DNA from: Nocardioides deserti
GTDB lineage: Bacteria > Actinomycetota > Actinomycetes > Propionibacteriales > Nocardioidaceae
Reading direction: 5' to 3'
Length of the DNA: 64,000 nucleotides
NCBI RefSeq assembly: GCF_014266025.1
Contig: NZ_JACMYC010000006.1
Span: 1-64,000 of the forward strand
A model generated the notes under the pieces. It made no database searches. It had not been told where the DNA came from and saw only the letters and a list, made by a program, of their open reading frames with translations. The number at the start of each line of letters is the position of its first letter. Position 1 is the stretch's first letter. Below, piece after piece: positions 26,576-36,133 of the stretch. A program made the position numbers and the translations under genes.

Positions 26576-28152
26576 CCGAGCCGCAGGACCCGCACGGCCC
26601 CGGGGACTGGCAGCGCCTGGACCCCCGGATGCTCCTCGTCCACCCGGTGCAGGAGACCGTGCGGCTGCTGCCGGTCCTGCTCGGCCTCCTGGTCGCGGGT
26701 ACGGCGTCGGGCGCGCGCGGCTGGCAGCTGCTCGGCCTGGTGATCCCGGTCGTGGTGGGCCTGCTGCGCTACTGGACGACCAGCTACCGGGTCGGCGGCG
26801 GCCGGGTCGAGCTGCGCCGGGGGCTGCTCGAGCGGCACGTGCTCTCGACGCCGGTCGACCGGGTCCGCACCGTCGACCTGACCGCCTCGCCCGTGCACCG
26901 CCTGCTCGGCCTGGTCACCGTCCGCGTCGGCACCGGGACCGCGTCGACCGACGGGGACGAGCGGCTCGACCTCGACGGCCTGCCCGCCGCGGACGCCCGC
27001 CGGCTCCGCGAGGACCTGCTGCGGGCCGCGCGCGCCGCCCGCCCCGACGACCCGGACGAGCCCTCCGGCCCGCACGACCCGGACAACCCCGACGACCCCG
27101 GGCGCGGCCCGGTCCCGGCCGCTCCCCCGGTCCTGACCTTCGACCCGACCTGGGCCCGGTTCGCGCCGCTCACCTCCACCGGTCTCGTCATCGTGGCCGG
27201 CCTCGTCGGCGGCACGGTGCAGCTGCTCGACGCGCTCGGCGGGTTCCGCCGGGTCGACGCCGGCTCCTGGGCGGAACGCGTCGCGGGCGTGCCGGTGCTC
27301 CTGGCCGGCGCCGGCGCGCTGGTCGGCCTCGCGGTCGCGACGAGCGTGCTGGCGGTGACGGGCTACCTGGTCGCCAACTGGGGCTTCACCCTCGGCCACG
27401 CCGACCGCGCCTGGCACCTGCGCCGCGGGTTGCTCACCACCCGGGAGACCAGCCTCGACGACGCCCGGCTGGCGGGCGTGACGCTCGGCGAGCCGCTCGG
27501 CCTTCGCCTCGCCGGGGGCGGCCGGCTCGCGGCGATCGTCACCGGCCTCGGCGACGGACAGGAGTCCTCGTCGGTGCTCGTGCCCCCGGCGCCCCGGGCC
27601 GTGGTCGGGTCGGCCGCGCGGGCGGTGCTCGGCGCCGCCGGGCCCGTCGACGTACCCCTCCGCCCGCACGGGCCCGCCGCCACCCGCCGGCGGTGGACGC
27701 GCGCGCTGCTGCCGGCCCTCCTGGTCACCGCCGCCTGCCTGCCGCTCGCGACCGGGTCGGCGTGGTGGTGGCTGCCGGCCGTCGCCGCTCCCCTGGTCGC
27801 GGCCGCGCTTGCCGCCGACCGCGCGCGGGGGCTCGGGCACGCCCTGGTCGACGGGTACGTCGTGAGCCGCTACGGCAGCCTCTACCGCCGCCGCCACGTG
27901 CTGGCCGTCGGCGCCGTCATCGGCTGGAACATCCGCGCCACCTGGTTCCAGCGCCGCGCCGGTCTCGTCACGCTGGTGGCCACCACCGCCGGCGGCCGAC
28001 AGGCGGTCGCCGTGCTCGACGTCCCGGAGGCCGACGCGCTCGCTCTCGCGGCCCGGGCGTCCCCCGCCCTGGTCGAGCCGTTCCTCTACGATCGCCCGGC
28101 GACCGGGAGGAGCGCGCAGTGGCCGACGTCGACGCCATCGTCGAGGACCTGA
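26572..28152 (+). CDS. Large PH-domain membrane protein, YdbT-like
   Basis: 526 residues with several bPH2 repeats, each after a pair of transmembrane segments: first around residues 65-145 (YRVGGGRVELRRGLLERHVLSTP, RVRTVDL), second around 265-345 (GFTLGHADRAWHLRRGLLTTRE), third near 425-505 (YVVSRYGSLYRRRHVLAVGAVIGW). A Pro/Asp-rich linker follows the first. The GTG overlaps the upstream stop (GTGA), and the last 34 bases overlap the next gene. Partner of the YdbS-like protein; function unknown. Confidence 0.85.
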   Translation: MTEPQDPHGPGDWQRLDPRMLLVHPVQETVRLLPVLLGLLVAGTASGARGWQLLGLVIPVVVGLLRYWTTSYRVGGGRVELRRGLLERHVLSTPVDRVRTVDLTASPVHRLLGLVTVRVGTGTASTDGDERLDLDGLPAADARRLREDLLRAARAARPDDPDEPSGPHDPDNPDDPGRGPVPAAPPVLTFDPTWARFAPLTSTGLVIVAGLVGGTVQLLDALGGFRRVDAGSWAERVAGVPVLLAGAGALVGLAVATSVLAVTGYLVANWGFTLGHADRAWHLRRGLLTTRETSLDDARLAGVTLGEPLGLRLAGGGRLAAIVTGLGDGQESSSVLVPPAPRAVVGSAARAVLGAAGPVDVPLRPHGPAATRRRWTRALLPALLVTAACLPLATGSAWWWLPAVAAPLVAAALAADRARGLGHALVDGYVVSRYGSLYRRRHVLAVGAVIGWNIRATWFQRRAGLVTLVATTAGGRQAVAVLDVPEADALALAARASPALVEPFLYDRPATGRSAQWPTSTPSSRT

Positions 28153-29375
28153 CCAGCACCGGTGTGCACCTCGGTCCGGGGACGCAGACCTGGCTCAGCG
28201 ACAAGCAGCTCGAGGCCTTCGAGCAGGCCGTCCGCGCCGGCGACCTCCCCGTCCACCTCGTGCTCGTGCAGCCGGCGGAGGACGGCATCACCGCCGGCGA
28301 CGACCTGCTCGTCCGGGTGCACGACGCCGGCGGCCCCGAGGGCCTCTACATCGGCGTCAACAACGTGTGGGACCTCGACGGGCCGGCGTACCACGCGACG
28401 CTCCCCGACGACCGGCAGGTCAACGTCGCGCTGCAGCAGTGGGGGCCGGTGCAGGGCAACACCGACGTCGTGCGCGACGTGGACGCCGTCCTGTCGGGCG
28501 GCGGCACCGACGGTCGACCGCCGACGCTCGGCGACGGGCTCGTGACGGTTGCGGAGGCGCTGGCCTCCGGCGACCTCGCCGCGGTCGCCGACGAGGCGCG
28601 CGACGCCCAGCAGGCCGCCCGCGAGGCGGACGCGGCCGACGGGAACGGGCAGTCCGGCGGCACCACCGGCACGACGACGCCGTACGCCGACGAGAACGAC
28701 ACCGGTGACGCCGTCCTCGGCGGGGTGATCCTCCTGACGCTGCTGCTCGGAGCGGTGCTCGGAACGAGGGCACTCGTCCGCCGGCTTCGCGACCGGGCGA
28801 GCACGCGCGCCTTCACGCTGCCCGACTCGGTGCTCGACCGCGTCCGTGAGGCCGGCGACGCCGACCTGGCGCGCCGAGCCCGCGCCGCCGTGCTCGCGCT
28901 CGGCGAGCGCATCGACGCCGCCGACCTCGACGGGTCGGATGCCGCCGCGTGGACGGCCACGCTCGACCACTACGACGCCGCAGGTCGCCTCCTGCCGGAC
29001 GACCCGACCGCCGACATGGACCCGCTCGACGCCGTCGGCGCGGTCGTGCTCGCCGGGCGCGGCGAGGAGGCGCTCGCGGCCGCCCGCCGCGGACGCACGT
29101 TCACCCCGTCGACCCGGTGCTTCCTCAACCCCCTCCACGGTCGCGCCACCCGCGACCACGCGCTCGAGCACGCCAGTCGCCGGGTTGACGCGCCGATCTG
29201 CGCCACGTGCCGCCGCGACCTCGAGGCCGGTCGACGACCCGACATCCTCGACGTCGTCGTCCGCGGCCGCCCCGAGCACTACTTCGAGACCGATCGCGAG
29301 CCCTGGGCCTCGACCGGCTTCGGCGCGCTCGAGCCCGACCTCGTCCGGCGGCTGCACCGAGGAGGCCGCCGGTGA
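28119..29375 (+). CDS. Membrane protein of unknown function, first of three relatives
   Basis: 418 residues. Residues 1-185 form a soluble domain with the strand PVHLVLVQPAEDGI; a Gly/Thr linker leads to one transmembrane segment (about 198-217), then a basic stretch and a C-terminal domain with a possible metal knuckle: Cys334 and His340 in CFLNPLHGRAT, Cys361 and Cys364 in CATC. A later EHYFETDREPWASTGFGAL is echoed in the next protein. GGGAGG lies eight bases before GTG 28119. The N-terminal strand pattern recalls TPM-type domains, but I would not assign a family. Confidence 0.8.
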   Translation: MADVDAIVEDLTSTGVHLGPGTQTWLSDKQLEAFEQAVRAGDLPVHLVLVQPAEDGITAGDDLLVRVHDAGGPEGLYIGVNNVWDLDGPAYHATLPDDRQVNVALQQWGPVQGNTDVVRDVDAVLSGGGTDGRPPTLGDGLVTVAEALASGDLAAVADEARDAQQAAREADAADGNGQSGGTTGTTTPYADENDTGDAVLGGVILLTLLLGAVLGTRALVRRLRDRASTRAFTLPDSVLDRVREAGDADLARRARAAVLALGERIDAADLDGSDAAAWTATLDHYDAAGRLLPDDPTADMDPLDAVGAVVLAGRGEEALAAARRGRTFTPSTRCFLNPLHGRATRDHALEHASRRVDAPICATCRRDLEAGRRPDILDVVVRGRPEHYFETDREPWASTGFGALEPDLVRRLHRGGRR

Positions 29376-30646
29376 GCCCGGCCGACGCCCCGGCCGACCC
29401 ACCGGCCGCGGACCCGGTCGACGCGTTCGTCGACGAGCTCGCGGACGCCCTGCACGAGGATCCCGTGCAGGTCGACCCGATGTTCGGCAACGGGCGCACC
29501 GAGGACGTCGACGCGGCGCTCACCGACGTCGTGGCGGGCGTCGACTTCCCGGCGTACGTCGTGCTCGCGCCCGGCCCCGACGGGCTCGCGGCCAACGACC
29601 CCGGCCGCGACCTGGCCGGTCGGCTGCACGAGCGGATCGGCGGGGACGGCGTCTACCTCGTCCAGACCGATCCGGCGAGCTTCGGCCTGACGATCGTCTC
29701 CCACGGCGACGTGCCGGACGCCTTCCTCGTCTCGCAGATCAGCGTGGAGGTGTGGCAGGGAGGTGGCGCCGACGCGGCCCTGTCCCCGGGCGGGTCGGTC
29801 GCGCGGGCGCTGGAGATCCTCGACTCCGGAGGAGGGATGTCGGAGGAGGAGTTCGGCTCCTACGCCGAGCAGACGATCTACCGCGACCCGCCGGAGTGGG
29901 ACCTGGACTACGAGGTGCCCACGCAGGGGACCTACGCCATGGGCACCGCGCTGGCCTTCCTCGCGGTCGGCGGCTGCGCCTACCTGCTGCTGCGCACCCT
30001 CGCTCGCTGGCGCGAGACCGCGCCCGCGGGCGCCCGCGGACGGCCCGGACGGCCCGGACGGCCCGGACAGCGCGGCCGGTCGGCGGCTACGCCGAGCACG
30101 CCGCTGCCCGGTCCGGCGCAGGTGCGGGAGACGGCCGAGGCGGAGCTGGCGTCGCTGGCACGTCTCCTCGACCGCACCGCGGACCGGCGGGTCGAGCCGG
30201 ACCGGCGGCAGCTCGTCGACGGCTCGTACGACACCGCGCGCTCGCTGCTCGAGCGGACCGGCACCGACGACGCCGACCTCGACGACCTCCTCGGGGCGCT
30301 GGTGCTGGTGCGGATCGCCACCGCCGCGGCCGGCTCGCGTAGCCGGTCGAAGCGCGGCGGTGAGCCCCGGGCGCCGTACCGGCCCTGCTTCTTCGACCCG
30401 CGCCACGGCGAGGGCACGCAGCGACGCGCCGTCCCGGTCGGCGGCACGGAGCTGACGGTCCCCGCCTGCCGCGCCTGCGGCCGCGCCACCGACGCTGCGC
30501 TGGAGCCGATGGGGGTGCGCAGCGGCCTGCTCGGCCGGGAGCGGCCGTGGTACGAGCTCGACACGGTCTGGGCCCGCACCGGCTACGGCGCGTTCGTCGA
30601 CGACCTCTGGCAGCACGTCGCGGCCGACCTGAGGGAGACGCGGTGA
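29372..30646 (+). CDS. Membrane protein of unknown function, second of three relatives
   Basis: 424 residues, same plan as the preceding gene product: N-terminal domain with PAYVVLAPGPDGL, one transmembrane segment (about 188-208), a basic GRPGRPGRPGQRGR linker coded by a 9-bp tandem repeat, and a C-terminal domain with Cys339/His345 in CFFDPRHGEGT, Cys366/Cys369 in CRAC, and PWYELDTVWARTGYGAF matching its neighbour's end. Start GTG overlaps the previous stop (GTGA). The likeness between neighbours suggests tandem duplication followed by much divergence. Confidence 0.8.
   Translation: MSPADAPADPPAADPVDAFVDELADALHEDPVQVDPMFGNGRTEDVDAALTDVVAGVDFPAYVVLAPGPDGLAANDPGRDLAGRLHERIGGDGVYLVQTDPASFGLTIVSHGDVPDAFLVSQISVEVWQGGGADAALSPGGSVARALEILDSGGGMSEEEFGSYAEQTIYRDPPEWDLDYEVPTQGTYAMGTALAFLAVGGCAYLLLRTLARWRETAPAGARGRPGRPGRPGQRGRSAATPSTPLPGPAQVRETAEAELASLARLLDRTADRRVEPDRRQLVDGSYDTARSLLERTGTDDADLDDLLGALVLVRIATAAAGSRSRSKRGGEPRAPYRPCFFDPRHGEGTQRRAVPVGGTELTVPACRACGRATDAALEPMGVRSGLLGRERPWYELDTVWARTGYGAFVDDLWQHVAADLRETR
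30037..30070 (+). repeat. 9-bp tandem repeat inside a coding region
   Basis: CGGACGGCC repeated 3.7 times, coding GRP units right after the transmembrane segment. The copy number may vary between strains without shifting the frame. Confidence 0.75.
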
Positions 30647-31317
30647 AGGGGCTGAACCGGATCACGTGCGCGGTCGCCGCGGTGGTGCTCGGGACCGGAG
30701 CGGCCCTCGTGGTCGACGCGCGCCTGGACAGCAGCGCGGACCGCGAGTACGCCGCCGGCGACCGCGTCCTCGCGGCCGTCGAGGGCCTGCGCGACGACCA
30801 CGTCCACGTCACCGACGACGGACGCGGGATGCTCGCCGAGGCGGACGAGCGAGCGATCGCCGAGCTCATCGCCGAGCGGGACCTGCCGGCGTACGTCCTG
30901 GTCTGGAAGAACAGCTGGTTCGCCGGCTACGACCACTACGTCCAGTCCGCCGAGCAGGTGCTCCACCAGCTCGGGGAACCGGCCCTCCTCGTGCTCTGGC
31001 AGGGCCCGGAGAACAGCACCACCCAGGTCACGCCCGGCTGGACGGTCGACCGCTGGACCGAGGGCGGGGGCGACGCCGAGGTGGAGCCGACGTACCTCGG
31101 CGACGCCGCGCTCCGCATCCCCGAGTGGCTCGAGCAGCTGCCCGAGGACCCGCTCGTCGCCCAGGACGACTACTACGGCGGGCTGGGCGGCGGGCTCGCT
31201 GCCGGCGCGTTCTTCGCCGCGCCGATCGTGCTGGGGTTCTGGCTGCTCCTCGGGGTCGTGCGGGTGGCCACCAGCCGCCGCTTCCGCAACCGCCCGCTCC
31301 GAGCACCGGACCGGTAG
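30643..31317 (+). CDS. Membrane protein of unknown function, third relative (short form)
   Basis: 224 residues. An N-terminal hydrophobic segment (about 8-25), an extracytoplasmic domain with PAYVLVWKNSWFAGYDHY and LLVLWQGPENSTTQVTPGW, then a C-terminal transmembrane segment (about 188-210) and a short basic tail. It has the PAYVLV strand seen in both upstream relatives but lacks their Cys/His C-terminal domain. GTG overlaps the previous stop, with GAGGGAG at 30631-30637. Last gene of the chain, followed by a strong hairpin. Confidence 0.78.
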   Translation: MKGLNRITCAVAAVVLGTGAALVVDARLDSSADREYAAGDRVLAAVEGLRDDHVHVTDDGRGMLAEADERAIAELIAERDLPAYVLVWKNSWFAGYDHYVQSAEQVLHQLGEPALLVLWQGPENSTTQVTPGWTVDRWTEGGGDAEVEPTYLGDAALRIPEWLEQLPEDPLVAQDDYYGGLGGGLAAGAFFAAPIVLGFWLLLGVVRVATSRRFRNRPLRAPDR

Positions 31318-31362
31318 GACGCCGGCTCCCTGCCGCCGGAGGCAGTGTGGCCCGGCCGTCCC

Positions 31363-31410
31363 GGTCGTGTGCCCAGGGACGCGGTCGTGCGCGTCGTCAG
31401 GCACACGACC
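31363..31410 (+). terminator. Two-tier hairpin after the five-gene membrane operon
   Basis: Outer stem GGTCGTGTGCC/GGCACACGACC (11 bp, perfect), symmetric four-base internal loop, inner stem GACGCG/CGCGTC around GTCGTG. It lies 46 bases past the operon's last stop and upstream of the pyc promoter. No T-tract. Confidence 0.7.
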
Positions 31411-31497
31411 CCGGTGCGGGCCGGCCCGTCACCGGTCGCTACTCGCAGGTACGTCTCGCGGGTGGCCTGCGTCACCGCGCGTCCGGCGGCTGGCCCC

Positions 31498-31503
31498 TAG
31501 CCT
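31498..31503 (+). promoter_or_regulatory. -10 element, leaderless pyc
   Basis: TAGCCT, seven bases before ATG 31511. Confidence 0.6.
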
Positions 31504-31510
31504 GTCCGCC

Positions 31511-34500
31511 ATGTTCTCCAAGGTGCTGGTGGCCAACCGCGGCGAGATCGCGGTCCGAGCGTTCCGGGCGGCGTACGAGGTCGGCGCGCGGACGGTGGCG
31601 GTCTTCCCTTACGAGGACCGCTGGTCCGAGCACCGGCTGAAGGCCGACGAGGCCTACGAGATCGGCGAGCGCGGCCACCCCGTGCGGGCCTACCTCGACC
31701 CCGCGGCGATCGTGGCCACGGCGGTGCGCGCCGGCGCGGACGCGGTCTACCCCGGCTACGGCTTCCTCTCGGAGAACCCCGCGCTGGCGGAGGCGTGCGC
31801 CGAGGCCGGCATCACCTTCATCGGCCCGAGCGCCGAGGTGCTGGAGCTGACCGGCAACAAGGCCCGAGCGATCGCGGCCGCCAAGGCCGCCGGCGTGCCC
31901 ACGCTGGCCAGCGTCGAGCCCTCCACCGACGTCGACGCGCTGGTCGCGTCGGCCTCGGAGATGCCTTACCCGCTGTTCGTCAAGGCCGTCGCCGGCGGCG
32001 GCGGGCGCGGCATGCGCAAGGTCGACGAGCCCGGGCCGGACCACCAGCACCTGCGCGAGGCCGTCGAGACCTGCATGCGCGAGGCCGAGGCCGCCTTCGG
32101 CGACCCGACGGTCTTCATCGAGCAGGCGGTCGTCGACCCGCGCCACATCGAGGTGCAGATCCTCGCCGACGGCGAGGGCAACGTCATCCACCTCTACGAG
32201 CGCGACTGCTCGGTGCAGCGCCGCCACCAGAAGGTCGTCGAGATCGCCCCCGCACCCAACCTCGACCCGGAGCTGCGGATGAGGATCTGCGCCGACGCGG
32301 TGCGCTTCGCCCAGGAGATCGGCTACCGCAACGCCGGCACCGTCGAGTTCCTGCTGGACCCGGCCGGCAACTACGTGTTCATCGAGATGAACCCGCGGAT
32401 CCAGGTCGAGCACACCGTGACCGAGGAGGTCACCGACGTCGACCTGGTGCAGTCGCAGCTGCGGATCGCCTCCGGCGAGACCCTGGCCGACCTCGGCCTC
32501 TCCCAGGAGGGCGTGGTGCTGCGCGGGGCCGCGCTCCAGTGCCGGATCACCACCGAGGACCCCGCGAACGGGTTCCGGCCCGACACGGGCGTCATCACGA
32601 CGTACCGCTCCCCCGGCGGCGGCGGCATCCGCCTCGACGGCGGCACGGTCTACACCGGCGCCGAGGTCTCCGCGCACTTCGACTCGATGCTCGCCAAGCT
32701 GACCTGCCGCGGCCGGACCTTCGACAAGGCGGTGGAGAAGGCGCGGCGGGCGGTCGCGGAGTTCCGCATCCGGGGCGTCTCGACGAACATCCCGTTCCTC
32801 CAGGCCGTCCTCGACGACCCCGACTTCGCCGCGGGCAACGTCACCACGTCGTTCATCGAGACCCACCCGCAGCTGCTCCGCGCGCGCGGCAGCGGCGACC
32901 GGGGCAGCAAGCTGCTGTCGTACCTCGCCGACGTCACGGTCAACCAGCCGCACGGCGAGGCGAAGGTCTCCGTCGACCCGGCCAGCAAGCTCCCCGACAC
33001 CAACCTCGACGTGCCCGCGCCCGACGGCACCCGACAGCTGCTGCTCTCGGTCGGGCCGGAGGAGTTCGCCCGGCGGCTGCGCGAGCAGGACCGGGTGGCG
33101 GTCACCGACACGACCTTCCGCGACGCCCACCAGTCGCTGCTCGCGACCCGCGTGCGCACCCGCGACCTGCTCACGGTCGCCCCGCACGTCGCGCGCACGA
33201 CGCCGGAGCTGTGGTCGCTGGAGGCCTGGGGCGGCGCGACGTACGACGTGGCGCTGCGCTTCCTCGCCGAGGACCCGTGGGAGCGGCTGGCCCAGCTGCG
33301 CCAGGCCGTGCCGAACATCTGCCTGCAGATGCTGCTGCGCGGTCGCAACACGGTCGGCTACACGCCGTACCCCACCGCCGTCACCGACGCCTTCGTCGAG
33401 GAGGCGGCCGCGACCGGCATCGACGTGTTCCGGATCTTCGACGCGCTCAACGACGTCGAGCAGATGCGCCCGGCGATCGAGGCGGTCCGCGCGACCGGGA
33501 CGACCGTCGCCGAGGTGGCGCTGTGCTACACCGGCGACCTCTCCGACCCGGGCGAGCAGCTCTACACGCTCGACTACTACCTGCGGCTCGCCGAGCGGAT
33601 CGTCGACGCCGGCGCGCACGTGCTGGCGATCAAGGACATGGCCGGCCTGCTGCGCGCACCCGCGGCACGCACGCTCGTGACCGCGCTGCGCGAGCGGTTC
33701 GACCTGCCGGTGCACCTGCACACGCACGACACGACCGGCGGCCAGCTCGCGACGCTGAGCGCGGCGATCGAGGCCGGGGTGGACGCCGTCGACGCGGCGA
33801 CGTCCTCGATGGCCGGCACGACCTCGCAGCCGCCGCTCTCGGCGCTCGTGGCCGCGACCGACCACTCTGAGCGCGAGACCGGGCTGTCGCTCGCGGCGGT
33901 CAACGCGCTCGAGCCCTACTGGGAGGCGACCCGCCGCGTCTACGCGCCGTTCGAGTCCGGCCTCGCCTCGCCGACCGGCCGGGTCTACCGCCACGAGATC
34001 CCCGGCGGGCAGCTCTCCAACCTGCGCCAGCAGGCGATCGCGCTCGGCCTCGGCGAGAAGTTCGAGCAGGTCGAGGACATGTACGCCGCCGCGAACGACA
34101 TCCTCGGCAACGTCCCGAAGGTGACGCCGTCGTCGAAGGTGATCGGCGACCTCGCCCTCTCGCTCGTCGGCATCGGCGCGGACCCGGCGGAGTTCGCCGA
34201 CGACCCGGGCCGCTTCGACGTCCCCGACTCCGTCATCGGCTTCCTCAACGGCGAGCTGGGCGACCCGCCCGGCGGATGGCCCGAGCCGTTCCGGACCAAG
34301 GCGCTCGAGGGCCGGTCGTGGCAGGCGCCCGACCAGGACCTCACCGACGACCAGCGCGCCGACCTCGAGGCCTCCGGCCCGCGCCGGCAGCGGGCGCTCA
34401 ACGAGCTGCTCTTCCCCGGCCCGACCAAGGAGTTCCTGGAGAAGCGGGAGCGATACGGCGACCTCTCGGTGCTGCCGACCGTCGAGTACCTCTACGGCCT

Positions 34501-34912
34501 GCGCACCGGCACCGAGCACGAGGTCGACCTGGCCGAGGGCATCCGGCTGATCCTCGGCCTCCAGGCGATCAGCGAGCCCGACGAGCGCGGCTTCCGCACG
34601 GTCATGGCGACCATCAACGGCCAGCTGCGCCCGATCTCGGTGCGCGACCGCGCGGTCTCCTCCGACGTCGCCGCGGCCGAGAAGGCGGACACCTCGAAGG
34701 CCGGCCACGTCGCCGCGCCGTTCGGCGGGGTCGTCACGGTCGTCGTCTCCGAGGGCGACTCGGTGGCCGCGGGCGAGACGGTCGCGACGATCGAGGCGAT
34801 GAAGATGGAGGCCTCGATCACCGCACCCGTCGCCGGGCGGGTCGAGCGGGTCGCGCTCGGCGGCACCCAGGCCGTCGAGGGCGGCGACCTGGTCCTCGTC
34901 CTGGCGGAGTAG
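31511..34912 (+). CDS. pyc: Pyruvate carboxylase
   Basis: Converts pyruvate, bicarbonate and ATP to oxaloacetate (anaplerosis). 1133 residues in the usual single-chain order: biotin carboxylase ([46 protein letters not shown]), carboxyltransferase (TDTTFRDAHQSLLATRVRT, metal-binding HLHTHDTTGG, and the lysine in AIKDMAGL), and carrier domain with biotinyl Lys1098 in EAMKMEAS. Start ATG 31511 right after a leaderless promoter. Needs BirA, encoded at 8545-9381. It ends three bases before the BenE-like gene. Confidence 0.96.
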   Translation: MFSKVLVANRGEIAVRAFRAAYEVGARTVAVFPYEDRWSEHRLKADEAYEIGERGHPVRAYLDPAAIVATAVRAGADAVYPGYGFLSENPALAEACAEAGITFIGPSAEVLELTGNKARAIAAAKAAGVPTLASVEPSTDVDALVASASEMPYPLFVKAVAGGGGRGMRKVDEPGPDHQHLREAVETCMREAEAAFGDPTVFIEQAVVDPRHIEVQILADGEGNVIHLYERDCSVQRRHQKVVEIAPAPNLDPELRMRICADAVRFAQEIGYRNAGTVEFLLDPAGNYVFIEMNPRIQVEHTVTEEVTDVDLVQSQLRIASGETLADLGLSQEGVVLRGAALQCRITTEDPANGFRPDTGVITTYRSPGGGGIRLDGGTVYTGAEVSAHFDSMLAKLTCRGRTFDKAVEKARRAVAEFRIRGVSTNIPFLQAVLDDPDFAAGNVTTSFIETHPQLLRARGSGDRGSKLLSYLADVTVNQPHGEAKVSVDPASKLPDTNLDVPAPDGTRQLLLSVGPEEFARRLREQDRVAVTDTTFRDAHQSLLATRVRTRDLLTVAPHVARTTPELWSLEAWGGATYDVALRFLAEDPWERLAQLRQAVPNICLQMLLRGRNTVGYTPYPTAVTDAFVEEAAATGIDVFRIFDALNDVEQMRPAIEAVRATGTTVAEVALCYTGDLSDPGEQLYTLDYYLRLAERIVDAGAHVLAIKDMAGLLRAPAARTLVTALRERFDLPVHLHTHDTTGGQLATLSAAIEAGVDAVDAATSSMAGTTSQPPLSALVAATDHSERETGLSLAAVNALEPYWEATRRVYAPFESGLASPTGRVYRHEIPGGQLSNLRQQAIALGLGEKFEQVEDMYAAANDILGNVPKVTPSSKVIGDLALSLVGIGADPAEFADDPGRFDVPDSVIGFLNGELGDPPGGWPEPFRTKALEGRSWQAPDQDLTDDQRADLEASGPRRQRALNELLFPGPTKEFLEKRERYGDLSVLPTVEYLYGLRTGTEHEVDLAEGIRLILGLQAISEPDERGFRTVMATINGQLRPISVRDRAVSSDVAAAEKADTSKAGHVAAPFGGVVTVVVSEGDSVAAGETVATIEAMKMEASITAPVAGRVERVALGGTQAVEGGDLVLVLAE

Positions 34913-34915
34913 CCG

Positions 34916-36103
34916 GTGCGGTCGGCGGCCCCCGCGCCGGGGCGGCGGGTGGCCGCACCCGACGGCCACCCGGTCGCGGCCGGCGTCGTGACGGCGGTCG
35001 TCGGGTTCAGCAGCTCGTTCGTCGTCGTCCTCGCCGGCCTCGCCGCCGTCGGGGCGTCGGCGTCGGAAGCGGCCTCCGGGCTGGTCGCGCTGTGCGTGGC
35101 CCAGGCGCTCGGGATGCTGTGGCTGGGGCTGCGACACCGCACGCCGCTGACGCTCGCCTGGTCCACCCCGGGCGCCGCGCTGCTGGTCTCCACCGGCGTC
35201 GTCGAGGGTGGCTGGCCGGCCGCGGTCGGCGCGTTCGTCGTCACCGCGCTGCTCATCGGGCTGACCGGCCTGGTGCCGTGGCTCGGCGACCTCGTCGGCC
35301 GCATCCCCACCTCGCTCGCGCGCGCCATGCTGGCCGGCGTCCTGCTGCCGCTGTGCCTGGCGCCGGTGACCGGCCTCGCCGACTCCCCCGCGCTGGTCGG
35401 CCCGGTCGTGCTGACCTGGGTGCTCGGGCTGCTGCTCTTCCCCCGCTGGGCGGTGCCGGCCTCGCTCGCCGTCGCGCTGGCCGTGGTCCTGGTCGAGGCC
35501 CGCTCGGACGTCGACGTCGACGCCCTGCTGCCGACCCTGGCCTGGACGACGCCGACCTGGACCGTGCCCGCGCTCGTGTCGATCGCGCTGCCGCTGTACG
35601 TCGTGACGATGGCGTCGCAGAACGTCCCCGGCGTCGCCGTCATGGCCAGCCACGGGTACGCCGTCCCGTGGCGCGAGTCGATGACCGTCACCGGCCTGGG
35701 GACGCTGCTCTCGGCCCCGTTCGGCGGCCACGCCGTCAACCTCGCCGCCATCACCGCGGCCATGGCTGCCGGACCGCTCGCCGGGGCGGACCGGGCCCGC
35801 CGCTGGGTCGCCAGCACCTCGGCGGCCGTCACCTACCTCGTCCTCGCCGCCCTCGCCTCCGCCCTGACCGCGGTGGTCGTCGCCGCTCCCGGCGACGTCG
35901 TCCAGGCGGCTGCCGGCCTCGCCCTCGTCGGCACCCTCGCCTCCTCGCTGGCCGGCGCGCTCGCCGAGGAGGACGGTCGCGAGGCCGCCGCCGTCTGCTT
36001 CCTCGTCGCCGCCTCCGGCATCACCGTCCTCGGCGTCGGCTCCGCCTTCTGGGCGCTCGTCGCCGGCCTCGCCCTCCGCCCGCTCCTCGCCGCCCGCCGC
36101 TGA
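34916..36103 (+). CDS. BenE-family membrane transporter
   Basis: 395 residues, eleven or twelve hydrophobic segments. LYVVTMASQNVPGVAVMASHGY and GGHAVNLAAITAAM are hallmark BenE (benzoate/proton symporter) segments. The name reflects the family; no aromatic catabolic genes are nearby, so the real substrate is open. GTG 34916 lies three bases after the pyc stop, so co-transcription is likely even though there is no clear functional link. Confidence 0.86.
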   Translation: MRSAAPAPGRRVAAPDGHPVAAGVVTAVVGFSSSFVVVLAGLAAVGASASEAASGLVALCVAQALGMLWLGLRHRTPLTLAWSTPGAALLVSTGVVEGGWPAAVGAFVVTALLIGLTGLVPWLGDLVGRIPTSLARAMLAGVLLPLCLAPVTGLADSPALVGPVVLTWVLGLLLFPRWAVPASLAVALAVVLVEARSDVDVDALLPTLAWTTPTWTVPALVSIALPLYVVTMASQNVPGVAVMASHGYAVPWRESMTVTGLGTLLSAPFGGHAVNLAAITAAMAAGPLAGADRARRWVASTSAAVTYLVLAALASALTAVVVAAPGDVVQAAAGLALVGTLASSLAGALAEEDGREAAAVCFLVAASGITVLGVGSAFWALVAGLALRPLLAARR

Positions 36104-36133
36104 CCCGCCCGCTGACCCGCCCGGGCCGCGTCG

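Noticed and set aside
34916..36103. Benzoate catabolism role for the BenE-like gene
   Set aside because: No ben, cat or pca genes are nearby; only the transporter family is supported.
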